Source: Pseudomonas veronii (GTDB lineage: Bacteria > Pseudomonadota > Gammaproteobacteria > Pseudomonadales > Pseudomonadaceae). Taken from it: DNA of 64,000 nt. The stretch covers positions 57,793 through 121,792 of the forward strand of contig NZ_JYLL01000017.1 in assembly GCF_001439695.1 (NCBI RefSeq), written 5' to 3'. A program made the translations under genes and the position numbers. The notes beneath the pieces were generated by a model. It did not search any database. It had not been told where the DNA came from and saw nothing but the letters and a program-made list of their open reading frames with translations. Shown in pieces: positions 1 to 6,846 of the stretch. Every line of letters starts with the position of its first letter. Within the stretch, counting starts at the first letter, position 1.

Positions 1-236
1 AGCGCAAGCAAGCCACCGAGCCAGGCCATGTGAGCACCACGATGCCGGGCAATATCGTCGACGTGCTGGTCAAGCCAGGCGACGTCGTCAAGGCCGGCCA
101 GGCGGTGCTGATCACCGAAGCGATGAAGATGGAAACCGAAGTGCAGGCCGCGATTGCTGGCAAGGTGACCGCCGTTCATGTAGCCAAGGGCGACCGGGTG
201 AACCCTGGCGAAATCCTGATTGAAATCGAAGGCTGA
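1..236 (+). CDS. oadA: Oxaloacetate decarboxylase / pyruvate carboxylase biotin-carrying subunit, C-terminal end (partial)
   Basis: The reading frame is already open at base 3 and enters from outside the window; only the last 77 or so residues are seen. They form a biotinyl (biotin carboxyl carrier) domain with the EAMKMET signature, whose central lysine carries biotin. It is preceded by a short linker and by the MPGNIVDVLVKPGD segment that begins this domain in OadA/PycB proteins. The protein would move a carboxyl group on biotin to pyruvate, giving oxaloacetate (anaplerosis) in the cytoplasm. An internal GTG at 30 is not a start, because the frame continues upstream without a stop. A strong terminator follows directly. 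Which of the OadA-like or PycB-like names applies cannot be decided from the tail alone. Confidence 0.9.
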   Translation, partial: RKQATEPGHVSTTMPGNIVDVLVKPGDVVKAGQAVLITEAMKMETEVQAAIAGKVTAVHVAKGDRVNPGEILIEIEG

Positions 237-267
237 TCCAGCCTTCGACACTACCGTTTAATCCTCG

Positions 268-293
268 GGGGAGCAGGTGCTCCCCTTTTTTTT
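268..293 (+). terminator. Rho-independent terminator after oadA
   Basis: Perfect 8-bp stem GGGGAGCA/TGCTCCCC with a two-base loop, followed by eight T residues. It lies 32 bases after the oadA stop and ends transcription before the convergent autotransporter gene. Confidence 0.92.
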
Positions 294-327
294 CGCCCGT
301 AATTTGGCCGGCGCGCGCAGCGTGGGC

Positions 328-1620
328 TCAGAACCGCATTTGCCATTGGCCCATCAGGCCCTGGTTGCGGCTATGGTTGCCTGTTTCGCTGGCGTAGGTC
401 AGGCCCACGGTGTGTTGCGGCGAGAGCGCGAGGTCCAGGCCGGCTCGGACGTTCAGGCTGTCGCGGTCCAGCGACGTGCCCTGGACAGTGAAGCTGTCAA
501 TCAGCCCCGGCGCAGCGCGAAAGGATTGGCTGACCCGGCTGTCGACGTCGCCGTACAGGTGTTTCCAACTGGCGCTGAGGTGGGGGGCCAGGCTCATCTG
601 GTTATCGAACCGATACAGCGACGCCAGGCGAAGACCGAAGGTGCTGCTCAGGTTCTGTTGGTTTTGCGAGCCGACGTTCAGCGCGGTCAGGCCACCCCGC
701 TCCTTGAAGCCGTCGCGGTGATAGCGCTGGTAACCGAGGCCGGCGAAGGGTTCCACGCTCAAATCCGCAGTGCCCAATTGGTAGCCCATTTCGGAGAAGA
801 CGGTTTGGCTGTTGGCGTTGTAATTGGCCCTGAGCTGCTCGGTGTAATCGAGCAACTTGACGCTGCGCTTGTTCTGCCCGTCATGGCTGCTGTAGATCGC
901 TCCCAGGCGCAGGGCCAACGGGCCGTCCTGCCGCACGGCATAGCTGCCCAGGTGCCAGCTGTCGAGGTCGGCGGAAAAACGCGCGGCGTCGAGGTGGCTG
1001 CTGGATTTGGCGCCCATCACGCCGACACGCCAGGCGTGGTCCAGCGCCCAGTCGGCCCCCAGCAACAGGCCTTGGGTGCCATGTTTCAGACCGGCGCTGC
1101 CGCCTTTTTTGTCGAGCGTGCCGTCGTTGCCCAGGCTTTGCACCCAGAAGTGGCCAGCGTCGTCGGCGGGCAGGGTGCGCAGGATCGACAGCAGTTGGCT
1201 GCTCAGTTGCTGCGTGGTGTTCTGGGTCGCGGCGGCGAGGTTGGCGTTCTGGCTGGCGGCCAATTGCTCAAGGGCCGCGCCGATGCCGCCGGGCTGCTTG
1301 TCCAGCGCGTCGGCGAATTTTTCCAGGGCTTTGATCTGTTCGGAGGTCAGTTCGCCGGACTCCAGCAACTGAACCAGCGCAGGTTCCAGGGCCTTGGCGA
1401 GCTGCAGGCCATTGTGCGTGGTGGCGCGCTGAGTGAGGTAACCGTCGATGGGTTCGGCTTTTTCAGACGCTGCGTCGGCCCACTCATTATCAAGCGCCTC
1501 ATAGGGTTGGAAATGGTACGGCCGGTATTCGATATCGCCCCGCGCCTGGGCGTGTTGAAGGCTGGCGGCGCTGATCGCAAGCGCCATGACAAGTGCAAAT
1601 CGTGGGGGTGTAAAGGGCAT
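328..1620 (-). CDS. Autotransporter-type outer-membrane beta-barrel protein with minimal passenger
   Basis: 430 residues. Residues 1-26 are a signal peptide ending HAQA. Residues about 30-145 are helical (ALEKFADALDK, NTTQQLSSQLLSIL), without the long beta-helical passenger usual in autotransporters. From about 150 to the end there are alternating amphipathic strands typical of an autotransporter beta-domain (GLLLGADWALDHAWRVGVMG, SVEPFAGLGYQRY). The chain ends in phenylalanine (QWQMRF), the classic outer-membrane insertion signal. It is probably exported by Sec and inserted by the Bam complex. The function is unknown; it could act as an adhesin or an esterase-like surface protein, but no catalytic motif was seen. 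It lies downstream of, and in the same direction as, the ABC genes, separated by 133 bp. Confidence 0.8.
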   Translation of the reverse strand: MPFTPPRFALVMALAISAASLQHAQARGDIEYRPYHFQPYEALDNEWADAASEKAEPIDGYLTQRATTHNGLQLAKALEPALVQLLESGELTSEQIKALEKFADALDKQPGGIGAALEQLAASQNANLAAATQNTTQQLSSQLLSILRTLPADDAGHFWVQSLGNDGTLDKKGGSAGLKHGTQGLLLGADWALDHAWRVGVMGAKSSSHLDAARFSADLDSWHLGSYAVRQDGPLALRLGAIYSSHDGQNKRSVKLLDYTEQLRANYNANSQTVFSEMGYQLGTADLSVEPFAGLGYQRYHRDGFKERGGLTALNVGSQNQQNLSSTFGLRLASLYRFDNQMSLAPHLSASWKHLYGDVDSRVSQSFRAAPGLIDSFTVQGTSLDRDSLNVRAGLDLALSPQHTVGLTYASETGNHSRNQGLMGQWQMRF

Positions 1621-1753
1621 GTGATCCCAACCTCTGATGAATGAGGCCGGAAATTTAGCGAGATGGCGGGGCGATAACTGTCAGGCTATCGACCCCTGGT
1701 TTGCGGGAGTTGTCTGTAGTGCGGTGCGATTAAAAACGCATCTGACTGAGTCC

Positions 1754-2584
1754 TCACCCCCGTCGCACATACCCCTTGCCGTAATGCCGCTCCATGCGCG
1801 CCTGGATCAGTTCCAGGCCGAGGGACATCACCCAGTAGATGATCGCCGCCGTGGTGAGCATTTCGATGTAGCGATAGCTGGAGCGGCCGTAGGATTGCGC
1901 GAGGAACATCACTTCCCACACGCCCATCACCGAGATCAGGGAGGAGTCCTTGAGCATCGAGATGAACTGGTTGGTGGCGGGCGGGACGATGGTACGCATG
2001 GCCTGGGGCAGGGTGACGTGCCAGAAGATCGCACTGTCGCGCATGCCCAGGGCCAGGGCGGCTTCCCGTTGGCCGTGGGGCACGCCGAGGATGCCGGCGC
2101 GGAAGATTTCGCTCAGGTAGGCGCCGTAGTTCAGCGACAGCGCGATGATCCCGGCGACGATCGCCCCCGGCACCAGGCCCAGTTGCGGCAGGCCCAGGTA
2201 GATCAGCAGGATCTGGATCAGCAGCGGTGTGCCACGGAAGAATGAGGCATAGAAACTCGCGACGCCAAAGGCCACCGCGCTTTTCGACAGGCGCCCCAGG
2301 GCGGTGATAAAGCCCAGTATCGATGACGCCACGATCGAGCACAGGCACAGGAACACCGTCAGCGCCGCGCCTTGCAGAAACCCGTTGGGCGCCAGATGCA
2401 CGCCGACCAGATTGGGCAGCTTGTCGAGGATGATCGAGAACTTCAGGTCAAAGCTCAGGAAGAAGCTGGCGAACAGGCAGAACAGCGCGGCCCAGGTCAG
2501 GTACAGGCGCGTGCGAAAACCGAAGAATCGTTGTAGCCGCGACGCGCTGATCGGTGGTTTGGGTGGGGTGGGGAACGCGGTCAT
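1754..2584 (-). CDS. Polar amino-acid ABC transporter permease (His/Glu/Gln/Arg family)
   Basis: 276 residues from the ATG at 2584, chosen because its ATGA overlaps the stop of the upstream binding-protein gene by 4 bp, a sign of translational coupling. A longer frame begins eight codons earlier inside that gene. About five hydrophobic segments are visible, starting at residues 30-48. The cytoplasmic EAA loop (HGQREAALALGMRDSAIFWHVTLPQAMRTI) is the typical site that docks the ATPase. It forms the inner-membrane channel for the partner at 2581-3411. No ATPase gene is adjacent, so the module must borrow one from elsewhere or be remodelled. The substrate cannot be read from sequence. Confidence 0.9.
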   Translation of the reverse strand: MTAFPTPPKPPISASRLQRFFGFRTRLYLTWAALFCLFASFFLSFDLKFSIILDKLPNLVGVHLAPNGFLQGAALTVFLCLCSIVASSILGFITALGRLSKSAVAFGVASFYASFFRGTPLLIQILLIYLGLPQLGLVPGAIVAGIIALSLNYGAYLSEIFRAGILGVPHGQREAALALGMRDSAIFWHVTLPQAMRTIVPPATNQFISMLKDSSLISVMGVWEVMFLAQSYGRSSYRYIEMLTTAAIIYWVMSLGLELIQARMERHYGKGYVRRG

Positions 2585-3411
2585 TGGCTGATGTCGGCGC
2601 CGATCCATTTTTGCGACAGCTTGCTCAAGGTGCCGTCCTGCTTCAACTGCGCGAAGACTTCACGCACTTTGCTGTCCCACTGCGGGTCGCCTTTTTCGAT
2701 GGCCACCGAGTTGGGCTCGGCGTACAGCGCTTCGCCGGCCAGCTTGAAGCGCTTGTCCTGGCTCAGGCGCGGTTGGGCGGTGACCAGGTTGGTGAGGATC
2801 GCATCCAGGCGCACGCCGGCGCCCAGGCCCAGGTCCTGGAAGGCCACGTTGTCGGTGTCGTAGGGGGCAATCTGCACGTTCTCGAACGGGTACTGCAGTT
2901 GGGTGTCTTCGGCGCCTTCGATCACCAGGTTTTTGTTCAGGTAGCTCTCGTAGCTGGAGGCGCTGGTGAGGCCGACTTTCTTGCCGCTCAGGTCCTTGGC
3001 GCCGTGGATGCGCTCATCCTTGGCATTGACCACGATCACCGCAGGCGAGGCGTAGTACTCCACGGGGAAGTCGAACACTTCGGCGCGGGCCTTGCTTGGG
3101 GTCATCGAGCAGATGCAGATGTCGTAGCGCCCGCTCCAGCGGCCGGCGGCGATCACGTCCCAGGACGGGGTTTCCAGGCGCAGTTTGACCCCGAGTTTTT
3201 GCGCGACGGCCTTGGCCACGTCGACGTCGAAACCGTCGAGCTGGTTCTGCTCGTTGAGGAACGAGAAAGGCGGATAGCTTTCCATCAGCACGCCGACCAA
3301 TTCGTGGTTTTGCTCAACCCGGTCCAGGGTTGCACCGCCGAAGGCTTGGGTGGAGGCAGCCAGCATGGTCAGGCCCAGGGCCAGTAGCGGTTTGAGTTTC
3401 AAGAGAGGCAC
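2581..3411 (-). CDS. Amino-acid ABC transporter periplasmic substrate-binding protein
   Basis: 276 residues. The start used is a GTG at 3411 with no clear Shine-Dalgarno sequence, so the start is uncertain. A signal peptide covers about residues 1-23 (ALGLTMLAASTQAFG). The bacterial solute-binding family 3 fold is shown by GVLMESYPPFSF, GFDVDVAKAVAQKLG, WDVIAAGRWSGRYDICICSM and GKKVGLTSASSYE. It captures a polar amino acid or a related compound in the periplasm and delivers it to the permease it overlaps. The divergent neighbour is a homocysteine S-methyltransferase family gene, so a sulfur compound such as S-methylmethionine is a possible ligand. That is inference only. Confidence 0.88.
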   Translation of the reverse strand: MPLLKLKPLLALGLTMLAASTQAFGGATLDRVEQNHELVGVLMESYPPFSFLNEQNQLDGFDVDVAKAVAQKLGVKLRLETPSWDVIAAGRWSGRYDICICSMTPSKARAEVFDFPVEYYASPAVIVVNAKDERIHGAKDLSGKKVGLTSASSYESYLNKNLVIEGAEDTQLQYPFENVQIAPYDTDNVAFQDLGLGAGVRLDAILTNLVTAQPRLSQDKRFKLAGEALYAEPNSVAIEKGDPQWDSKVREVFAQLKQDGTLSKLSQKWIGADISQ

Positions 3412-3490
3412 CCGAATAAAAAAGAAGTTGTTATGAAGCGAATTTACCGTATTAAATAGTTATAAGAGCGACTCTCATAGTGAGTTATTT

Positions 3491-3504
3491 TCATAAGCTT
3501 ATGA
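3491..3504. promoter_or_regulatory. 14-bp perfect palindrome in the divergent promoter region
   Basis: TCATAAGCTTATGA reads the same on both strands and sits in the short AT-rich gap between the ABC operon and the methyltransferase gene. It overlaps the ATG at 3501. A second, weaker dyad (AGAGCGACTCT) lies about 25 bases upstream. This looks like a binding site for a dimeric regulator controlling one or both directions; the regulator is unknown. Confidence 0.4.
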
Positions 3505-4418
3505 GTAAAAAGCATATGGCCGCAGTACGCACAGTAATTCTCGATGGTGGCATGGGCCGCGAACTGCAACGTCGCGGCGCGCCGTTCCGACAGCCGGAGT
3601 GGTCGGCGCTGGCGTTGAGCGAAGCGCCGCAGGCGGTGGAAGCGGTACACGCGGCTTACATCCAGGCCGGTGCCGACGTGATCACCAGCAACAGCTATGC
3701 CGTCGTACCGTTTCATATCGGCGAAGCGCGGTTTGCCGCCGAGGGCCAGGCCCTGGCGGCGTTGGCCGGTGAATTGGCGCGGCGCGCGGTGGTGGCGTCC
3801 GGCCAAGCAGTGCGCGTGGCCGGTTCCCTGCCGCCGCTGTTCGGCTCGTATCGGCCTGACCTGTTCGAGGCCGACCGGGTCAGCGAACTGCTGACGCCCC
3901 TGGTGACCGGCCTGGCGCCTTATGTCGACCTGTGGCTGGCGGAAACCCAGAGTTCGATCGTCGAGGCGCGGGCCATTCATGCCGGTCTGCCGGCGGACGG
4001 CAAACCGTTCTGGCTGTCGTTTACCTTGAAGGACGAAGACACCGACGAGGTGCCGCGCCTGCGTTCCGGCGAGCCGGTGGCCGAGGCGGCCGAAGCGGCT
4101 GCGCAACTGGGCGTGCAGGTGTTGTTGTTCAACTGCAGCCAGCCGGAGGTGATCGGCGCGGCGATTGATGCGGCCCGCCAGACCTTCGAGCGTCTGGGGG
4201 TGGCGATCCAGATCGGCGCCTATGCCAACGCCTTCCCGCCACAGCCCAAGGAGGCCACGGCCAACGACGGCCTCGACCCGTTGCGCGACGACCTCGACCC
4301 GCCGGGCTACCTGCAATGGGCTGCCGATTGGCAGAAGCGCGGCGCCAGCCATTTGGGCGGTTGCTGCGGGATCGGACCGGAGCATATTGCGGTGTTGGCC
4401 GAGCAGCTTGCCGACTGA
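3501..4418 (+). CDS. Homocysteine S-methyltransferase family protein
   Basis: 305 residues from the ATG at 3501. Alternatives are the GTG at 3480 and the ATG at 3516; none has a strong ribosome site. The fold is the betaine-homocysteine methyltransferase TIM barrel: it begins VILDGGMGRELQRRG and has a zinc-ligand cysteine in FNCSQPE and the paired cysteines of HLGGCCGIGPEH near the C-terminus, the three thiols that hold catalytic zinc. The usual reaction transfers a methyl group from S-methylmethionine, SAM or a related donor to homocysteine, giving methionine in the cytoplasm. It is divergent from a two-gene amino-acid ABC module and may share its substrate, as in mmuM/mmuP pairs. Confidence 0.85.
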   Translation: MSKKHMAAVRTVILDGGMGRELQRRGAPFRQPEWSALALSEAPQAVEAVHAAYIQAGADVITSNSYAVVPFHIGEARFAAEGQALAALAGELARRAVVASGQAVRVAGSLPPLFGSYRPDLFEADRVSELLTPLVTGLAPYVDLWLAETQSSIVEARAIHAGLPADGKPFWLSFTLKDEDTDEVPRLRSGEPVAEAAEAAAQLGVQVLLFNCSQPEVIGAAIDAARQTFERLGVAIQIGAYANAFPPQPKEATANDGLDPLRDDLDPPGYLQWAADWQKRGASHLGGCCGIGPEHIAVLAEQLAD

Positions 4419-4640
4419 CACCCAGTGCGGATTGCACTGACGATCGAGTGTGGGAGGGAGCTTGCTCCCGTGGCGGCCTGTGGGCCGACCCTTCGCTCGG
4501 GTTGGAATGAGTACATATCCATTATTCAGGTGGCGGCCGCTATGGGTTCCGCCCTTACGGCGGCTCACTTTTGAAAAGCGCAAAAGTAAGCAAAACGCTC
4601 TTGCCCCACCACTCGGTGCCTCGCTTAGGCTCGGCATGCC

Positions 4641-4745
4641 CGAACGCAGGCTTGAATCCGTGGGCCGCCGTCATGGGCCATCCCTGGCCCAGGACGGCTA
4701 ACCCGGCGTCCTGCCGGGTTGCCCACGGATTCAAGCCTGCGTTCG
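4641..4745. repeat. Long inverted repeat, perfect 24-bp arms
   Basis: The left arm (4641-4664) begins CGAACGCAGGCTTGAATC. The right arm (4722-4745) is its exact reverse complement and ends GATTCAAGCCTGCGTTCG. The 57-bp centre contains smaller dyads (GGGCCATCCCTGGCCC and AACCCGGCGTCCTGCCGGGTT). This nested arrangement resembles the dispersed intergenic repeats of the P. fluorescens group. A transcript could fold into a long cruciform-like stem. Confidence 0.8.
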
Positions 4746-4789
4746 GCCAGCGTGGTTAACGGGGCGCCTAAGATCAAAATCAAAAACAG

Positions 4790-4831
4790 AGCAAAAGCAG
4801 AGCAACAGCAAAGCAACAGCAAAGCAACAGC
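4790..4831. repeat. 11-bp tandem repeat AGCAACAGCAA
   Basis: Four consecutive units of period 11: a variant first unit (AGCAAAAGCAG) followed by nearly exact AGCAACAGCAA units. Non-coding. Such short arrays are prone to slippage. Confidence 0.75.
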
Positions 4832-4980
4832 TCGCGATACGACCGGGGTTTTCAGCGTCATCGGATGTGTAGATACCTACGCCGCGATAGCGGTAGACCA
4901 GTCGAAAATCAATCTCGACTGACCCACCGCCTCGCGGGCAAGCCCGCTCTCATATTCTGGTGCTGCGCTGTCTGTGGGAT

Positions 4981-5652
4981 TTAGGCGCGGCACTCCGCCA
5001 GGCTTTTCAATTGGCCTGAACCTGCCTGATTGGCTTCCGACAGCCAGTGCTCAAACCCTGCCCCGATCGGCGGCCATTCCGAGTCCAGAATCGAATACCA
5101 CGCCGTGTCCCGGTTCTGCCCCTTGACCACCATGTGCTGGCGGAACACCCCTTCAAAACTGAACCCCAGGCGCTCGGCGGCGTATTTGGAGCGGGCATTG
5201 CCGTTATTGCATTTCCATTCCAGGCGGCGGTAGCCCAGTTCGAAAGCATGCTTGGCCAACAGATACACGGCCTCGGTGCTTTTCGGCGAGCGCTGCATCG
5301 GCGCGCCGAAGGTGACGTGGCCGATTTCGATGCGCCCGTGGGCCGGGACGATGGACATCAGGCTGAGGATGCCCTGCACATCGCCGCTGGCGCGGTCGAT
5401 CACGCTGAAGAAATACGGCTCGTTGTGCTGGGCATGGTTATTCAGCCAGGCATCGAACGCGGTGCGGTCGCTGAACGGGCCATACGGCAAATAGTCCCAC
5501 AGCTTGGGGTCGGCGCCGGGGCCTTCGAGGGCTTGCCACAGACCGTCGGCGTGGCGCGCCGGGTCGAGTTTTTCCAGGCGGATGAAACGCCCTTCGAGCA
5601 GTTGGACCGTGGGCGCCGGGGCGCCTTGCCAGTCAGCGAGAGAGGTGGACAT
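4981..5652 (-). CDS. GNAT family N-acetyltransferase (RimJ/RimL-like)
   Basis: 223 residues from the ATG at 5652 (MSTSLADW), which has an AAGGAG-like ribosome site seven bases upstream. A frame 28 codons longer overlaps the neighbouring gene and is rejected. It resembles the RimJ/RimL type: RFIRLEKLDPARHADGLW, FFSVIDRASGDVQGILSL, then GRIEIGHVTFG and YRRLEWKCNNGNARSKYAAERLGFSFEG, which carry the acetyl-CoA-binding strand-helix and the NxxSxxAxxxLGF pattern. It would acetylate an amino group, for example on a protein N-terminus, an antibiotic or a small amine. It is the last gene of a tight three-gene minus-strand operon. Confidence 0.85.
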   Translation of the reverse strand: MSTSLADWQGAPAPTVQLLEGRFIRLEKLDPARHADGLWQALEGPGADPKLWDYLPYGPFSDRTAFDAWLNNHAQHNEPYFFSVIDRASGDVQGILSLMSIVPAHGRIEIGHVTFGAPMQRSPKSTEAVYLLAKHAFELGYRRLEWKCNNGNARSKYAAERLGFSFEGVFRQHMVVKGQNRDTAWYSILDSEWPPIGAGFEHWLSEANQAGSGQLKSLAECRA

Positions 5653-5662
5653 GCTGCGCTCC

Positions 5663-6109
5663 TTAAAGACCTTTGCAAAATTGGATGAAACCAGGGCGTT
5701 CGGCGATGCGTTCGTACAGTTGGATCGCGGTGGCATTGGTCTCGTGGGTCAGCCAATGGACCTCGCAGCAGCCGTCGGCTTTGGCCGTGGCATAGACGTG
5801 TTCGATCAATTTGCGGCCCACGCCGCCGCCGCGCTGGGCCGGCGCCACCAGCAGGTCTTGCAGGTAGCAGGAGTTTTCAATGCTCCAGTTGGAGCGATGG
5901 TAGATGAAGTTGACCATGCCTACCGCTTTGCCGTCCTGCCAGGCGAGCGCGGAGTGGGTCGGCTCACGGGCGTCGATCAGGCGTTGCCAGGTGCTCTGGC
6001 TGACGGCGTCTGGCAGTTCGGTGTTGTAGAACTGCAAGTACGCGTGCCACAGCGCCAGCCAGGCGGCGTGGTCTGCGGCGGTGACGGGGCGGATGTCGAT
6101 CGGGCTCAT
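5663..6109 (-). CDS. GNAT family N-acetyltransferase (small, PaiA/diamine-acetyltransferase size)
   Basis: 148 residues. The start ATG overlaps the stop of the upstream PaiB-like gene (ATGA). The acetyl-CoA site is clear: LQDLLVAPAQRGGGVGRKLIEHV, a VxxxxRGxGxGxxL loop, followed by TNATAIQLYERI. The length fits small-molecule or polyamine-type acetyltransferases rather than protein acetylases. In Bacillus a GNAT (PaiA, a polyamine acetyltransferase) is paired with PaiB, as here. The substrate is inferred from context only. Confidence 0.88.
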   Translation of the reverse strand: MSPIDIRPVTAADHAAWLALWHAYLQFYNTELPDAVSQSTWQRLIDAREPTHSALAWQDGKAVGMVNFIYHRSNWSIENSCYLQDLLVAPAQRGGGVGRKLIEHVYATAKADGCCEVHWLTHETNATAIQLYERIAERPGFIQFCKGL

Positions 6110-6744
6110 TCTGGGGCTCCTTGGGGAATGAAACGGGCGAGGGTCTGGTCGCGCACGTCGAGGCTGGTGGCCAGCCCCTCGCGCACGCCCTGGATGTCGG
6201 CGGCACTGCGGTTCTGGCTGAGTTTGCGTTTGCCGATCAGACGTTCGATGGGCAAGGCGAAACCGACGATGGCCTTGAGCATGCCTTCAATGTAGTCGGC
6301 CGGGGCGTCGCTGACCTTCCAGGGCTGGGCGCGGCGGCCTTCGTGGCGGTCGGTGAGGGCGCTGACCACGCCGAGCAGGCGCTCGGCGTCGGTAAACACG
6401 TCGGCCGTGCCGTAGGCATGCACGGCCAGGTAGTTCCAGGTGGGCACCACTTTGCCGTGCTCGGCCTTGCTCGGGTAAAACGCCGGGCTGACATAGGCGT
6501 CGGCCCCGGCAAAGATCACCAGCGCTTCGCCGCCGTTCTGCAGGTCGTGCCACTGCGGGTTGGCCTTGGCCATGTGGCCGTAGAGCGTACCGTTCGGGCC
6601 TTCGTTGGGGTTGAGCAGCAGTGGCAGGTGGCTGGCCAGCAGGCCGTGTTCACCCACGGTCACCACCTGCGCCAGACGCGTGTGCTGGATCAGTTGCTGC
6701 AGTTCGGGCAAATCGTCGAGGGCAAAGGCGCGTGGTGTGTACAT
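6106..6744 (-). CDS. PaiB-like FMN-binding protein
   Basis: 212 residues from the ATG at 6744 (MYTPRAFALDDLPELQQLI). Length and opening match the PaiB family; the longer frame running upstream is rejected because it would enter the divergent mocR gene. Recognisable segments are LASHLPLLLNPNEGPNGTLY, GHMAKANPQW, the VPTWNYLAVHAYG core and AQPWKVSDAPADYIEGMLK, all typical of the FMN-binding split barrel. In Bacillus PaiB acts with PaiA in control of sporulation and degradative enzymes; in proteobacteria it may be a flavin-binding enzyme instead. First gene of the operon, divergent from mocR, its likely regulator. Confidence 0.88.
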   Translation of the reverse strand: MYTPRAFALDDLPELQQLIQHTRLAQVVTVGEHGLLASHLPLLLNPNEGPNGTLYGHMAKANPQWHDLQNGGEALVIFAGADAYVSPAFYPSKAEHGKVVPTWNYLAVHAYGTADVFTDAERLLGVVSALTDRHEGRRAQPWKVSDAPADYIEGMLKAIVGFALPIERLIGKRKLSQNRSAADIQGVREGLATSLDVRDQTLARFIPQGAPE

Positions 6745-6764
6745 AAAAGTATTCCTTGGCGAAT

Positions 6765-6827
6765 GCCTGCATCCTAGGCAGGCTAATGGTTCGTTGTAAG
6801 AGCCATCTATGACCCATTTCATGGGTC
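6765..6827. promoter_or_regulatory. Two dyad operators between paiB-like and mocR
   Basis: GCCTGC-ATCCTAG-GCAGGC (6765-6783) and GACCCAT-TTC-ATGGGTC (6811-6827) are perfect inverted repeats in the 102-bp divergent gap. MocR proteins bind repeated half-sites in the gap next to their own gene, so these are good candidates for autoregulation and control of the acetyltransferase operon. Confidence 0.5.
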
Positions 6828-6846
6828 CAATTCCGGAGCCTGCCCA

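Larger units (their letters stand above)
4419..4980. other. 562-bp gene-free gap filled with repeats
   Basis: No convincing coding region was found. It holds, in order: a REP-like hairpin at about 4450-4470 (GGGAGGGAGCTTGCTCCC); a large dispersed-repeat-like element with 24-bp inverted arms (4641-4745); an 11-bp tandem repeat (4790-4831); and a second REP-like motif (CGGGCAAGCCCG, about 4935-4947). The flanking genes are convergent, so no promoter is required here. Confidence 0.7.

Noticed and set aside
277..1644. Long plus-strand frame opposite the autotransporter gene
   Set aside because: Antisense shadow. The minus-strand frame has a signal peptide and a C-terminal phenylalanine; this frame has no family resemblance.
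3444..4637. 397-residue minus-strand frame opposite the methyltransferase
   Set aside because: No family resemblance and it extends into repeats; the plus strand has the zinc cysteines.
4450..4760. Short plus-strand frames in the repeat-rich gap
   Set aside because: They cross inverted repeats and have no ribosome site or homology.
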